From positions 43,261-90,606 of the forward strand of contig DIVZ01000009.1 of NCBI GenBank assembly GCA_002423395.1: a stretch of 47,346 bases of DNA, given 5' to 3'. The notes below the pieces were generated by a model. It was not told the DNA's origin. It saw only the letters and a program-made list of their open reading frames with translations, and ran no database searches. The first letter of the stretch is position 1; the number at the start of each line of letters is the position of its first letter. The stretch comes from Eubacteriaceae bacterium UBA6119 (GTDB lineage: Bacteria; Bacillota; Clostridia; Eubacteriales; UBA1433). The position numbers and the translations under genes are program-made. This document shows positions 24,337-32,422 of this stretch, in pieces.

Positions 24337-24376
24337 AAAAATATCGCAAACTTTTGCAGTTTGCGATATTTTTTTT
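24337..24376 (+). terminator. Strong intrinsic terminator after rplL
   Basis: ATATCGCAAAC and GTTTGCGATAT pair around TTTTGCA, extended by A/T pairs and followed by eight or more T residues. It closes the rplJ-rplL transcript. Confidence 0.93.
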
Positions 24377-24403
24377 GTTTTATAATTATAATATAGTTAT
24401 AAA
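24375..24403 (+). promoter_or_regulatory. Promoter of the FAD oxidoreductase gene
   Basis: TTGTTT (24375-24380), a 17-base spacer and TATAAA (24398-24403), starting in the T-tract of the rplL terminator. The start would be near 24410, 15 bases before the ATG. Confidence 0.5.
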
Positions 24404-24424
24404 TAATTATTAAAGAGGAATTAA

Positions 24425-25834
24425 ATGAAATATGATGTATTGATTGTCGGAACAGGCCCTGCTGGAATTTTTACCGCACTTGAGCTTTTACGCAATAATT
24501 ACGGCAAAAAAATAATGATGATAGAGCAAGGCCGTAGTCTTGAGAGGAGAGCTTGTGCTAAATTTAAAACAAAAGATTGCGCAAAATGCAGACCGTACTG
24601 TCATATAACATCCGGGTTTTCGGGAGCCGGAGCGTTTTCTGACGGCAAATTATCTTTAAGCTACGAAGTTGGCGGAGATTTGCCTGATTTAATAGGATCG
24701 AAAGTTACCCAGGAAATAATTGACTATACAGATAAAATATATCTTGATTTCGGCGCGGATGAAAAAATTGAAGGTACAGAAAATGCGGAAAAAATTAAAG
24801 ATATAAGAAGACGCGCAATTCAATCGGGGCTTAAACTGGTAGACTGCCCGATAAGACATTTAGGCACAGAAAAAGCAAGAGAAATATATTTGCAACTGCA
24901 AAAATATTTAATCGAAAACGGTGTGGAGATTTTATATAATACCGTATGCCTTGATTTGAATATAAGCGGCGGTGAATGCAGCGGCGCTAAATGTGCTGAT
25001 GTAAGCAATTTAAATAAGCCGATTGTCATAAATGCTGAGCATATAGTTGTTGCAGCAGGAAGAAAAGGCGCACACTGGCTTGATAAGATGTGCAGGATTC
25101 ACAATATTGACCACAAACCGGGAACTGTAGACATAGGCGTAAGAGTTGAAGTACGCAATGAAATTATGGAAGAAGTAAACGAGTTATTATATGAGGCAAA
25201 GCTCGTAGGATATCCCAAGCCTTTTAAAAACAAGGTAAGAACGTTCTGTCAGAATCCAGGAGGATTTGTAAGCCAGGAGAATTATGATGATAATTTAGCT
25301 TTAGTAAACGGACATTCCTACAAAGAGATAAAATCCGCGAATACAAACATTGCAATACTGTGCAGCCATAATTTTTCTGTTCCGTTTAATGAACCTATCT
25401 CATATGCGCAAAAAGTAGGAAAGTTAGCTAATATGCTGGCTGACGGACACATTTTGGTGCAAAGATACGGAGATATTCTTGACGGAAAGCGGACATGGGC
25501 AAATGAACTTGAATTATCAAACGTAAGACCGACACTAAAAGACGCTGTTGCCGGTGATATCAGCGCGGCGCTTCCTTACAGAACGCTTATAAATATACTA
25601 AGTTTTATTCAGGCAATGGATAAAGTGGTTACAGGTTTTGCAAGCAGCGAAACACTTCTGTACGCTCCTGAAATAAAATTTTACTCAAATAAAATTCAAA
25701 TGGACGATAGGTTTAATACAAACATAAAAAATCTGCATTGCCTCGGAGATTCGAGCGGATGGACCAGAGGGCTGATGATGGCATCAGTGATGGGCGTGCT
25801 GATGGGAAGATATATAAATAGCAGAGAATTATAA
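24425..25834 (+). CDS. FAD-dependent oxidoreductase, COG2509-like
   Basis: 469 residues. The N-terminal dinucleotide-binding motif is VLIVGTGPAGIFTALELL, followed by a Cys-rich stretch (CAKFKTKDCAKCRPYC) and SGFSGAGAFSDGKLSLS, typical of the uncharacterised FAD-dependent dehydrogenases of COG2509. The C terminus has LHCLGDSSGWTRGLMMASVM, the second FAD contact. The Cys cluster could bind metal or iron-sulfur. Physiological role is unknown. It is transcribed alone or with read-through to the two-component genes. Confidence 0.85.
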   Translation: MKYDVLIVGTGPAGIFTALELLRNNYGKKIMMIEQGRSLERRACAKFKTKDCAKCRPYCHITSGFSGAGAFSDGKLSLSYEVGGDLPDLIGSKVTQEIIDYTDKIYLDFGADEKIEGTENAEKIKDIRRRAIQSGLKLVDCPIRHLGTEKAREIYLQLQKYLIENGVEILYNTVCLDLNISGGECSGAKCADVSNLNKPIVINAEHIVVAAGRKGAHWLDKMCRIHNIDHKPGTVDIGVRVEVRNEIMEEVNELLYEAKLVGYPKPFKNKVRTFCQNPGGFVSQENYDDNLALVNGHSYKEIKSANTNIAILCSHNFSVPFNEPISYAQKVGKLANMLADGHILVQRYGDILDGKRTWANELELSNVRPTLKDAVAGDISAALPYRTLINILSFIQAMDKVVTGFASSETLLYAPEIKFYSNKIQMDDRFNTNIKNLHCLGDSSGWTRGLMMASVMGVLMGRYINSREL

Positions 25835-25919
25835 TAAACAAAAATCGCCTTATAAGGTTAGACTTTTATAATTTATACGAGTAGTGTATAATTAAAATAT
25901 TATGAAACTGAGGTAACGT

Positions 25920-26621
25920 ATGAAAAAAAGAATTCTAGTTGTCGATGATGAAATAAATATTTGCGAACTCTTGAAAATGGAGCTTGAGTTTGAAGGCTAT
26001 GAAGTACTTACGTGCACTGACGGAGCGGAAGCAATTAAATTGTTTGATGCAAATAAAGTAGATTTGCTTCTTTTAGATGTTATGCTTCCAAGTATGAACG
26101 GATTTGACGTATGCAAGCATATATCGGCTAAGAGCGATGTGCCAGTATTGATGCTCACGGCTAAAACAGACATTATTGATAAAGTTTTGGGACTGGAGCT
26201 GGGAGCCGACGACTACATTACAAAGCCTTTTGATATGAGGGAACTGCTGGCAAGAATAAAAGTATTGATCAGGCGAGCGGGCATGACTGAAAAAATGAAA
26301 AACAAAGAAAATGATGAAAATATTATAAAAAACGGCGAGTTAGAAATAAATTTAATAAGCAGAAGCGCGATGGTCGCCGGAAGGGAAATTCATCTCACTC
26401 CGAAAGAATTTGATTTGCTTGAGCTTTTTATGCATTCACCGGAGAAAGTTTTCAACAGGGAAGATTTGTTTAATATAATCTGGAAAGAATATGTAGATGT
26501 AGGCGAAAGCAGAACTGTTGATATGCATATTCAAAGGCTAAGGAAAAAAATTGAGGATCATTCTTCCAAAAAATATATAGAAACTGTTTTTGGAATTGGA
26601 TACAAAATGAGGAAGAATTAA
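25920..26621 (+). CDS. OmpR/PhoB-family response regulator
   Basis: 233 residues. The receiver domain has acidic DD at 9-10, the phosphoacceptor Asp53 in LLLDVMLPSMNGFD, and Lys102 in KPFD. The C-terminal winged helix includes LTPKEFDLLELFMHSPEKVF and ESRTVDMHIQRLRKKIED, the DNA-recognition region. The adjacent kinase starts two bases after the stop, so they form one unit. Targets are unknown. Confidence 0.96.
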   Translation: MKKRILVVDDEINICELLKMELEFEGYEVLTCTDGAEAIKLFDANKVDLLLLDVMLPSMNGFDVCKHISAKSDVPVLMLTAKTDIIDKVLGLELGADDYITKPFDMRELLARIKVLIRRAGMTEKMKNKENDENIIKNGELEINLISRSAMVAGREIHLTPKEFDLLELFMHSPEKVFNREDLFNIIWKEYVDVGESRTVDMHIQRLRKKIEDHSSKKYIETVFGIGYKMRKN

Positions 26622-26622
26622 A

Positions 26623-28443
26623 ATGCTTATAAGTTTTCGCCTAAGAACGTACTTATACAATATTATAATCTTAGTAATATCCATGGTTCTTGTTGAGATT
26701 TTTGTTATAAACACTATGGAGCGTTATTCAGTAAATGATGCGATACAGACTCTTTCAGCAGAAGCCGATGAAATAAGCGCGACATCAAAACAGATAATTT
26801 ATCAGAACGGTATTTATAATATCGACAAAGATGCTGCGTTTGATGATAACGCAATGTATTTTGCCGAGAAATATCAGCTGAGTACAGGCAGCAGGATTCA
26901 GGTATTTAATGCAAGCGGGGATCTGCTTGCTGACAGCGGCGGCGATGTTAACACCGAAACAGTTTCAAAAGATGATAAACAGGAATATTATGCCGAAGTT
27001 TATTCGGCGTTGAACGCTAAAAAAGAATCCTATATGTATACAAAAATAAATAAAGAGAATTATGTAGTATACGCTATTCCCGTAATTGTTGACGACAACG
27101 CCATAGGCGTTATAAGAACTATTTATTCAATGCAGTCTATGGACAAACTTATACATTACACATCTTTATTGTTTATAATGGCGACATTTATAGCCATTTT
27201 TATACTGATAATAATAATGATGATGTCTTACAAAAATTTAATGGCGCCAATAAATGATATTACTCAAATGAGTAAAGATATGAGCGAAGGCGTTTTGGAT
27301 AAAAGATTTGTAATATACAAATCTAAAGACGAGATAAATTTGCTTAAAGACAATTTTAATAAAATGGCAGATGAAATTACTAAGAGAATATTTGATTATA
27401 AAGAAAAGCAGTTTGAACTTTCTTTAATGCTGTCAAGCATAGACAGCGGAGTAATGGCAATAGATTGCAGCGACAACATAATAACATTAAACGAAAGCGC
27501 TAAGGCGATGCTTGGATATGAAAATATTCCCGACGAAAACATTAAATTATCAATGCTGAATGAAATAGGCGATGTGGTTCTGAATTTAAGAAAAACAAAC
27601 CAAGAGGTTATTAAAGAAATTTTATTCAATGATAAAAATCTGTATGTATGCGCTAAATTTGCCGGTAAAAGAACAATGTATATTGATGTTTTAGTAATAA
27701 TAAAAGACATTACAAAAGATAAGCTGGTAAAAAAAGAGCAGAATAAATTTTTGAGCAGCATTTCTCATGAATTAAGAACGCCGCTTACGACAATAATCGG
27801 TTATACAGATATGCTTACAAGAAGAGGAACAGATAATACCGAGATTACTGCCAAGGCGCTGAATACAATAAATAAAGAAGGACAAAGGCTGTTAAGATTA
27901 GTTGATGATGTTCTTTTGATGAATAAATACAATAAAATTGACTTTGATATGATATTTTCGGACATGGATGTTGACGATGTACTTAATGATGTTGTTGAAG
28001 CTATGAGAATAAAGAGCATGAAATTTGGCATAGATATATCGTACGCAGCAACAGAGCTTCCGGAAATATTCGGTGATTACGACAGAATTAAGCAGGTATT
28101 TATAAACATTTTAGATAACGCGATAAAATATTCATATGAAGGCGGCAAGATTAATGTAACTGCGACTTCAAATGATAAGTATATTCAGGTTGACATAAGA
28201 GATTACGGCATAGGTGTGCCAAATGATATGATAGAGAATGTATTTGAAGCATTTTACAGGGTAGATGAGGAAAGAAGCAGAGACAGGGGCGGGTTCGGGT
28301 TAGGACTTTCTATAGTAAAACAGATAATAAAAAGTCACGGGGGAGAAGTAACGCTTGAAAGCAAAGAAGGGGAAGGCACGCTAATAACCGTTATATTACC
28401 GGCGAAACAAAGCCAGAGTATTGATAAAGAGGATAGTAAATGA
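26623..28443 (+). CDS. Membrane sensor histidine kinase
   Basis: 606 residues. Transmembrane helices near residues 9-28 and 180-201 bracket an extracellular sensor of about 150 residues. A HAMP domain (DMSEGVLDKRFVIYKSKDE), a PAS-like domain (SSIDSGVMAIDCSDNIITL) and the phosphoacceptor His382 in SISHELRTPLTTIIGY follow. The ATPase part shows the N box DNAIKYS and G boxes DYGIGVP and GGFGLGLSIVK. The layout resembles PhoR/WalK kinases. The signal is unknown; the last gene of the operon overlaps its stop by four bases. Confidence 0.95.
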   Translation: MLISFRLRTYLYNIIILVISMVLVEIFVINTMERYSVNDAIQTLSAEADEISATSKQIIYQNGIYNIDKDAAFDDNAMYFAEKYQLSTGSRIQVFNASGDLLADSGGDVNTETVSKDDKQEYYAEVYSALNAKKESYMYTKINKENYVVYAIPVIVDDNAIGVIRTIYSMQSMDKLIHYTSLLFIMATFIAIFILIIIMMMSYKNLMAPINDITQMSKDMSEGVLDKRFVIYKSKDEINLLKDNFNKMADEITKRIFDYKEKQFELSLMLSSIDSGVMAIDCSDNIITLNESAKAMLGYENIPDENIKLSMLNEIGDVVLNLRKTNQEVIKEILFNDKNLYVCAKFAGKRTMYIDVLVIIKDITKDKLVKKEQNKFLSSISHELRTPLTTIIGYTDMLTRRGTDNTEITAKALNTINKEGQRLLRLVDDVLLMNKYNKIDFDMIFSDMDVDDVLNDVVEAMRIKSMKFGIDISYAATELPEIFGDYDRIKQVFINILDNAIKYSYEGGKINVTATSNDKYIQVDIRDYGIGVPNDMIENVFEAFYRVDEERSRDRGGFGLGLSIVKQIIKSHGGEVTLESKEGEGTLITVILPAKQSQSIDKEDSK

Positions 28444-29558
28444 AGAAAACAATTGTTGGAGTATTACTCGTAATAGCGATATTATCTTCAGTGGGAATTT
28501 TATATTCTAATTCATATATAAGACGCGATGTACCTGTTCTTGTAGACAAGGACAATGATGTGACACAGAATATGACGCAGGCCAATATATCATCTTACAA
28601 TGAAGTGTGCGCAGGAATGATATATGATATAAATGAAGACAGCGGTAAATTTTTAGTAACACTGCCTACCCAGACCGATATACAAACAGGCTTGCAGGCT
28701 GATAAAGCATATATGAGCGCTAATTTATTTAATGCAAAAACATCGCAGATGAGACCTTTTAATTTTGATTTAACCGACCATGTAAGCGCATGCTTTGATA
28801 AAGATATAAGCGGCGTATATTATATAAGCAGCGATAAAAATCAAAACCGCACGCTTTTATACACAACCATAGACGGAAGTAAAACTAAAACAATAGCCGG
28901 CAAAGAAGAAAATATCTCTACAGGCGTTGTAAAAGCAGGAGACTATGTTATTTACGGAACTTCAGACGGTAAAATAAAACTTGCAGATAAAGACGGAAAT
29001 AAAAGAATACTTTATGAAATGGATGACAGATTTGTAATAAAAAAAGTGCGGTATTTTTATAAATCTCAATTGTGCATTGTTCAGGCTGAGAATAAAAGCA
29101 TCAGTCAAACTCCGTTATTTATGATAGATACGGCTGCCGGCGATATTAAAGTAATAGATAATAACGTTGAAGATTTTGATGTTAATGAATCAAGTTATTC
29201 AATTGTATATATTTCAAAACTTGAAGAAGCAAATCAGGTTTATTTATACGATATATTTAATGCCTCAAGAAAATATGAAAAAAGCGGATTAATTGAAAAT
29301 GTATTTTTTAACGATTCAGGCAGCAAGATAGTTTATATAGAAAGAGTGAAAAAAGAAGCCACCATATTTAATATAGGACTTATTGAAAAGAACGGCGCTA
29401 ACAACATCAGAATTATTTCGGATGTTAAGCTTTCAAACAAAAAAATCATTTTTAAGGGAAAAGATACAATTTATTATTCGGAGCTTGTAAATTCATCAGA
29501 CAAAAATTCGGTTACAAACATAGATTATAAAGTTGAAAAATGCGTATTTTCGTTATAA
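28440..29558 (+). CDS. Exported or membrane-anchored protein, possibly beta-propeller
   Basis: 372 residues. It starts in an ATGA overlap with the histidine kinase, so it is translationally coupled to it. An N-terminal hydrophobic segment (KKTIVGVLLVIAILSSVGIL) is a signal anchor without a lipobox. The rest repeats short beta-strand units (GDYVIYGTSDGKIKLADKDG, SSYSIVYISKLEEANQVYLY, GSKIVYIERVKKEATIFNI), which suggests a TolB/WD40-like propeller; this is pattern reading only. It could be an accessory modulator of the sensor, but no YycH/YycI similarity is seen. Confidence 0.7.
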   Translation: MKKTIVGVLLVIAILSSVGILYSNSYIRRDVPVLVDKDNDVTQNMTQANISSYNEVCAGMIYDINEDSGKFLVTLPTQTDIQTGLQADKAYMSANLFNAKTSQMRPFNFDLTDHVSACFDKDISGVYYISSDKNQNRTLLYTTIDGSKTKTIAGKEENISTGVVKAGDYVIYGTSDGKIKLADKDGNKRILYEMDDRFVIKKVRYFYKSQLCIVQAENKSISQTPLFMIDTAAGDIKVIDNNVEDFDVNESSYSIVYISKLEEANQVYLYDIFNASRKYEKSGLIENVFFNDSGSKIVYIERVKKEATIFNIGLIEKNGANNIRIISDVKLSNKKIIFKGKDTIYYSELVNSSDKNSVTNIDYKVEKCVFSL

Positions 29559-29570
29559 TTGATAAAATAA

Positions 29571-29593
29571 AAAAAGAGCGGTAATCCGCTCTT
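29571..29593. terminator. Terminator between convergent genes
   Basis: AAGAGCGG (29574-29581) pairs with CCGCTCTT (29586-29593) around TAAT. Read on the minus strand a long T-run follows, so it mainly ends the minus-strand gene at 29592, whose stop overlaps the stem; the plus-strand tail is weaker. Confidence 0.85.
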
Positions 29594-29891
29594 ATAATTT
29601 GTTTTTTTTCTGCTCTCTTGCTTCTTGTTTTAATTTCTTTTCCTGTTGATTTGCCTTATATTGAAGCTCAAAAATATCTACAATTTCAGCATCGGGGTTA
29701 TTATAATATGTTTCTTTCATTTTTTTGCTCATTGATTTAAATGAAACAGTAAATATCACTAAAATGCCCAAAAGAATTATATTAGATGTATCTTTACTTA
29801 ATATAATGTAGAGCAATAATGCAATATCTACTGCGATACCCACGTAAAATAATATATTTAATATTTTAGACCATTTTAGATAACCTTCCAA
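29592..29891 (-). CDS. Small two-helix membrane protein of unknown function
   Basis: 99 residues from a TTG start with GAGGG seven bases upstream. Two hydrophobic helices (ILNILFYVGIAVDIALLLYI and NIILLGILVIFTVSF) are followed by a long charged C terminus rich in Lys, Glu and Gln (QQEKKLKQEAREQKKNKL), likely a cytoplasmic coiled or disordered tail. I do not recognise a family. It has its own promoter and terminator. Confidence 0.7.
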   Translation of the reverse strand: MEGYLKWSKILNILFYVGIAVDIALLLYIILSKDTSNIILLGILVIFTVSFKSMSKKMKETYYNNPDAEIVDIFELQYKANQQEKKLKQEAREQKKNKL

Positions 29892-29928
29892 ATTAAAACC
29901 CTCTGACTTTCTTTGAGTGTACTAAAAT

Positions 29929-29956
29929 ATTTTAACAGAGTATGGACAAAAGTCAA
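29929..29956 (-). promoter_or_regulatory. Minus-strand promoter of the two-helix protein
   Basis: On the minus strand TTGACT, a 16-base spacer and TAAAAT, ending 38 bases before the TTG start codon. Confidence 0.6.
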
Positions 29957-29965
29957 TATTATTTT

Positions 29966-29990
29966 AAAAAGCGGCGTATAAGCCGCTTTT
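29966..29990 (-). terminator. Terminator of the 59-codon gene
   Basis: AAAAGCGGC and GCCGCTTTT form a stem with a six-base loop (GTATAA). On the minus strand it is followed by TTTTTAAAAT, immediately after the stop of the 59-codon gene. Confidence 0.8.
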
Positions 29991-30168
29991 ATTTTTCTAT
30001 ATTTGCTTTTATCGGGTCAATTAAATCTATATTGCATATGCCGTGTTTTAAATGCTTGCAGTTAAGGCAAGTAGGTTCGCCGGCATCCACAGCATTTTTA
30101 AACATATCAGAAACAGGTTTGTATTCCGAACAGCGCTGCGCAATTTTTGTATAGGTTTCTCTGTTCAT
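29989..30168 (-). CDS. Small Cys-rich protein, unknown function
   Basis: 59 residues, MNRETYTKIAQRCSEYKPVS at the N terminus. Cys13 and the cluster CLNCKHLKHGIC (Cys38, Cys41, Cys49) with nearby His could bind zinc or an iron-sulfur cluster. The ATG has AAGGAGTGAG upstream on the minus strand, and a terminator overlaps the stop, so expression signals are complete. I recognise no characterised family. An open frame on the opposite strand here is antisense shadow. Confidence 0.72.
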   Translation of the reverse strand: MNRETYTKIAQRCSEYKPVSDMFKNAVDAGEPTCLNCKHLKHGICNIDLIDPIKANIEK

Positions 30169-30260
30169 AATAGCTCACTCCTTAAATAGTAATTATGAAT
30201 TATTATTTTAAAAAAACCTTAAAACTATTCTATAATTTAAGACAGCATATTTTACCAAAG

Positions 30261-30491
30261 TTATTTATCGTCATTTATTTTATAATCAGTAAAACCTAAA
30301 CTTGATTTTTCGGGCATTATAATAATAAGCAGTATGTAGACAATAATGCCCGGAAATGCCGCGCTGATTACTGAGAGTACTACATATAAAATTCTGACAA
30401 TAGAAGCGTCCGTATCAAAATATTGCGCTATTCCCGAGCACACTCCCGCTAATATACCGGTGCTTTTGTCTTTGTATAATCTTTTTTTCAT
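30261..30491 (-). CDS. PspC-domain membrane protein
   Basis: 76 residues from the ATG at 30491, ten bases after AAAGGAG; a TTG three codons upstream crowds that site. KKRLYKDKSTGILAGVCSGI, then AQYFDTDASIVRILYVVLS and the hydrophobic FPGIIVYILLIIIMPE form the compact PspC domain, found in phage-shock-type membrane stress proteins. Likely a small envelope protein. The 59-codon gene lies 92 bases downstream on the same strand and might share the transcript. Confidence 0.9.
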   Translation of the reverse strand: MKKRLYKDKSTGILAGVCSGIAQYFDTDASIVRILYVVLSVISAAFPGIIVYILLIIIMPEKSSLGFTDYKINDDK

Positions 30492-30621
30492 ATAATACAA
30501 ACTCCTTTAAATACTTTTTGGTTAAAAAAATTTCAAATTTTATATAATTTTGCAGTTTATTAAACATTTATATTATATTCAGTAAATTAATATATTAAAA
30601 TATAATTAAAAAATTATATAT

Positions 30622-30665
30622 AAATATAGTATAATATTTAATAGTTAGCTTATTATACTATATTT
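30622..30665. promoter_or_regulatory. 15-bp perfect inverted repeat upstream of the first ilvD
   Basis: AAATATAGTATAATA (30622-30636) and TATTATACTATATTT (30651-30665) are perfect reverse complements with a 14-base spacer. A TATAAT lies within the left arm at 30630-30635. It sits 38-82 bases before the ilvD1 ATG and could be a repressor operator over a promoter, or an RNA hairpin. No -35 box is convincing. Confidence 0.55.
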
Positions 30666-30703
30666 TTAGTACATGTAAAATAAAATATACGCGGAGGTTA
30701 AAA

Positions 30704-32386
30704 ATGAAAGAATACGAACCCAATTTTTCATGGGACAGATTGGAAGATCTGAACAATTTAATGTTTTACAAAGCATTCGGTTGTTCAAACAGCGACTTAA
30801 GCAGACCTATTATAGGCATTGCAAACTCATTTAATGAAATAGTTCCGGGCCATATGAATTTAAGGCAGGTAGCTGATTTTGTTAAAAAAGGCATTTACCG
30901 CGCAGGCGGAACTGCTGTTGAATTCGGCACAATTGCCGGATGCGACGGAGTTGCTACAGGTCATGAAGGTAACTTTTATATACTGCCTTCAAGAGAAGTA
31001 GTTGCGGACAGCATTGAGACAATGGTAAAAATCCATCATTTTGACGGTCTTGTTATGCTGGGCTCGTGTGACAAAATTGTTCCCGGTATGCTTATGGCTG
31101 CAGCCAGAGTAAATATACCGACAATATTTGTGCCGGGCGGACCAATGCTTGGCGGACCGGCATTCGGCAGAAAGAAAAAAACAGACGGAACGGCTTATAC
31201 GGAAGCATTGGGGATGATGCAGGTTGGCAAAGCCACAGAACAAGAAGTGCGTAATCTTGCAACTCTTACCATGCCCACTTGCGGTTCGTGCTCTATGTAC
31301 GGAACTGCCAATACAATGTGCGCAGTTGCGGAAGCTTTAGGGTTGTCACTGCCCGGAACAGCTTTAATACCCGCGGTATATTCGGAACGTCTCAGAAATG
31401 CGCAGCAATCGGGCGAAGCCATTGTTGAACTCGTAAAAAAAGGCATAAAATCAACTGATGTATTAACATATAAAGCTATCCAAAATGCAATAAGCATATT
31501 AATGGCGTCGGGCGGAAGCACAAACGCGGTTATTCATCTTTGCGCGCTGGCTTATGAGCTGGGAATTGATACTGAATTGATACTTAAAGAATTTGACAGA
31601 CAAAGCAAAGAAGTGCCTGTAATAGTTACAGTAAACCCGGCATCAAATGTTTGGGACATGGAAGACTGGTATAAAGCAGGCGGCGTGCCGAAAACTATGA
31701 TAAACATTAAGTCTTTAATTCAAACAGACGCTGTTACAGTTACAGGAAAAACTATGGGCGAAAATCTTGAGGAATATGTATTTTCATATCCGTTCGATGA
31801 CGATTTGGTGCGCACTCTAGACAATCCTCACAACAAATTAGGCGGACTTGCGATCATGAGAGGAAACCTCGCTCCGGATACGGGGGTTGCAAAACCGGCT
31901 GCTATTAAAGAAGATGTAAGACAATTTACCGGAGAGGCGATTTGTTTTGACAGTGAAGAAGAGTGCGCTAAAGCTTTAAAAGAACTTAAGGTAAAACCGG
32001 GACATGTTGTGGTTATACGATACGAAGGACCGAAAGGCGGGCCGGGTATGAGAGAAATGTACGCTCCTATGAAAATTATGCACGGGCAGGGACTTGCGAC
32101 AAGCACGGCCTTAATAACTGACGGCAGATTCTCAGGCACAAACAACGGATGCTTTGTAGGTCATATTTCTCCCGAAGCTGCAGTAGGAGGACCCATTGCG
32201 CTTGTTAAAGACGGCGATAAAATATCGATAGACGTAATAAATAAACAACTGACACTTCATGTAAGCGACGAAGAACTGGCAAAAAGAAAGGCGGAATGGA
32301 AATACACGCCAAAAGTTGTAAAAGGATATCTTGCCCGTTATTCCAGACTTGCAAGATCAGCTGATAAAGGCGGAGTATTAGAATAA
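30704..32386 (+). CDS. ilvD: Dihydroxy-acid dehydratase family protein, copy 1
   Basis: 560 residues, full length for the IlvD/Edd family, which dehydrates 2,3-dihydroxy acids to 2-oxo acids using an iron-sulfur cluster and Mg2+. Visible are IVPGH (the [4Fe-4S]-type variant without the third [2Fe-2S] Cys), CDG at Cys80-Asp81, CDKIVPG at Cys122-Asp123-Lys124, PTCGSC, ASGGSTNAV and the catalytic-serine motif DGRFS. The continuation GTNNGCFVGHISPEA differs from textbook IlvD. GCGGAGG precedes the ATG. The substrate may not be the valine/isoleucine intermediates: no ilvBNC or leu genes are nearby. Confidence 0.9.
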   Translation: MKEYEPNFSWDRLEDLNNLMFYKAFGCSNSDLSRPIIGIANSFNEIVPGHMNLRQVADFVKKGIYRAGGTAVEFGTIAGCDGVATGHEGNFYILPSREVVADSIETMVKIHHFDGLVMLGSCDKIVPGMLMAAARVNIPTIFVPGGPMLGGPAFGRKKKTDGTAYTEALGMMQVGKATEQEVRNLATLTMPTCGSCSMYGTANTMCAVAEALGLSLPGTALIPAVYSERLRNAQQSGEAIVELVKKGIKSTDVLTYKAIQNAISILMASGGSTNAVIHLCALAYELGIDTELILKEFDRQSKEVPVIVTVNPASNVWDMEDWYKAGGVPKTMINIKSLIQTDAVTVTGKTMGENLEEYVFSYPFDDDLVRTLDNPHNKLGGLAIMRGNLAPDTGVAKPAAIKEDVRQFTGEAICFDSEEECAKALKELKVKPGHVVVIRYEGPKGGPGMREMYAPMKIMHGQGLATSTALITDGRFSGTNNGCFVGHISPEAAVGGPIALVKDGDKISIDVINKQLTLHVSDEELAKRKAEWKYTPKVVKGYLARYSRLARSADKGGVLE

Positions 32387-32422
32387 TAAAATTTATTAAT
32401 AAACTAGGAGGACGATAATAAC

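Noticed and set aside
23944..24338. 126-codon minus-strand open frame over rplL
   Set aside because: It mirrors the Ala/Glu-rich composition of L7/L12 in reverse and has no independent signals.
29942..30154. 70-codon plus-strand open frame
   Set aside because: It is antisense to the 59-codon minus-strand gene, which has a ribosome binding site, a terminator and a plausible Cys motif; the plus frame has none.
30501..30703. T-box riboswitch expected before an ilv-type gene
   Set aside because: No T-box sequence of the GGTGGNACCGCG type and no terminator/antiterminator pair was found before any of the three ilvD genes.
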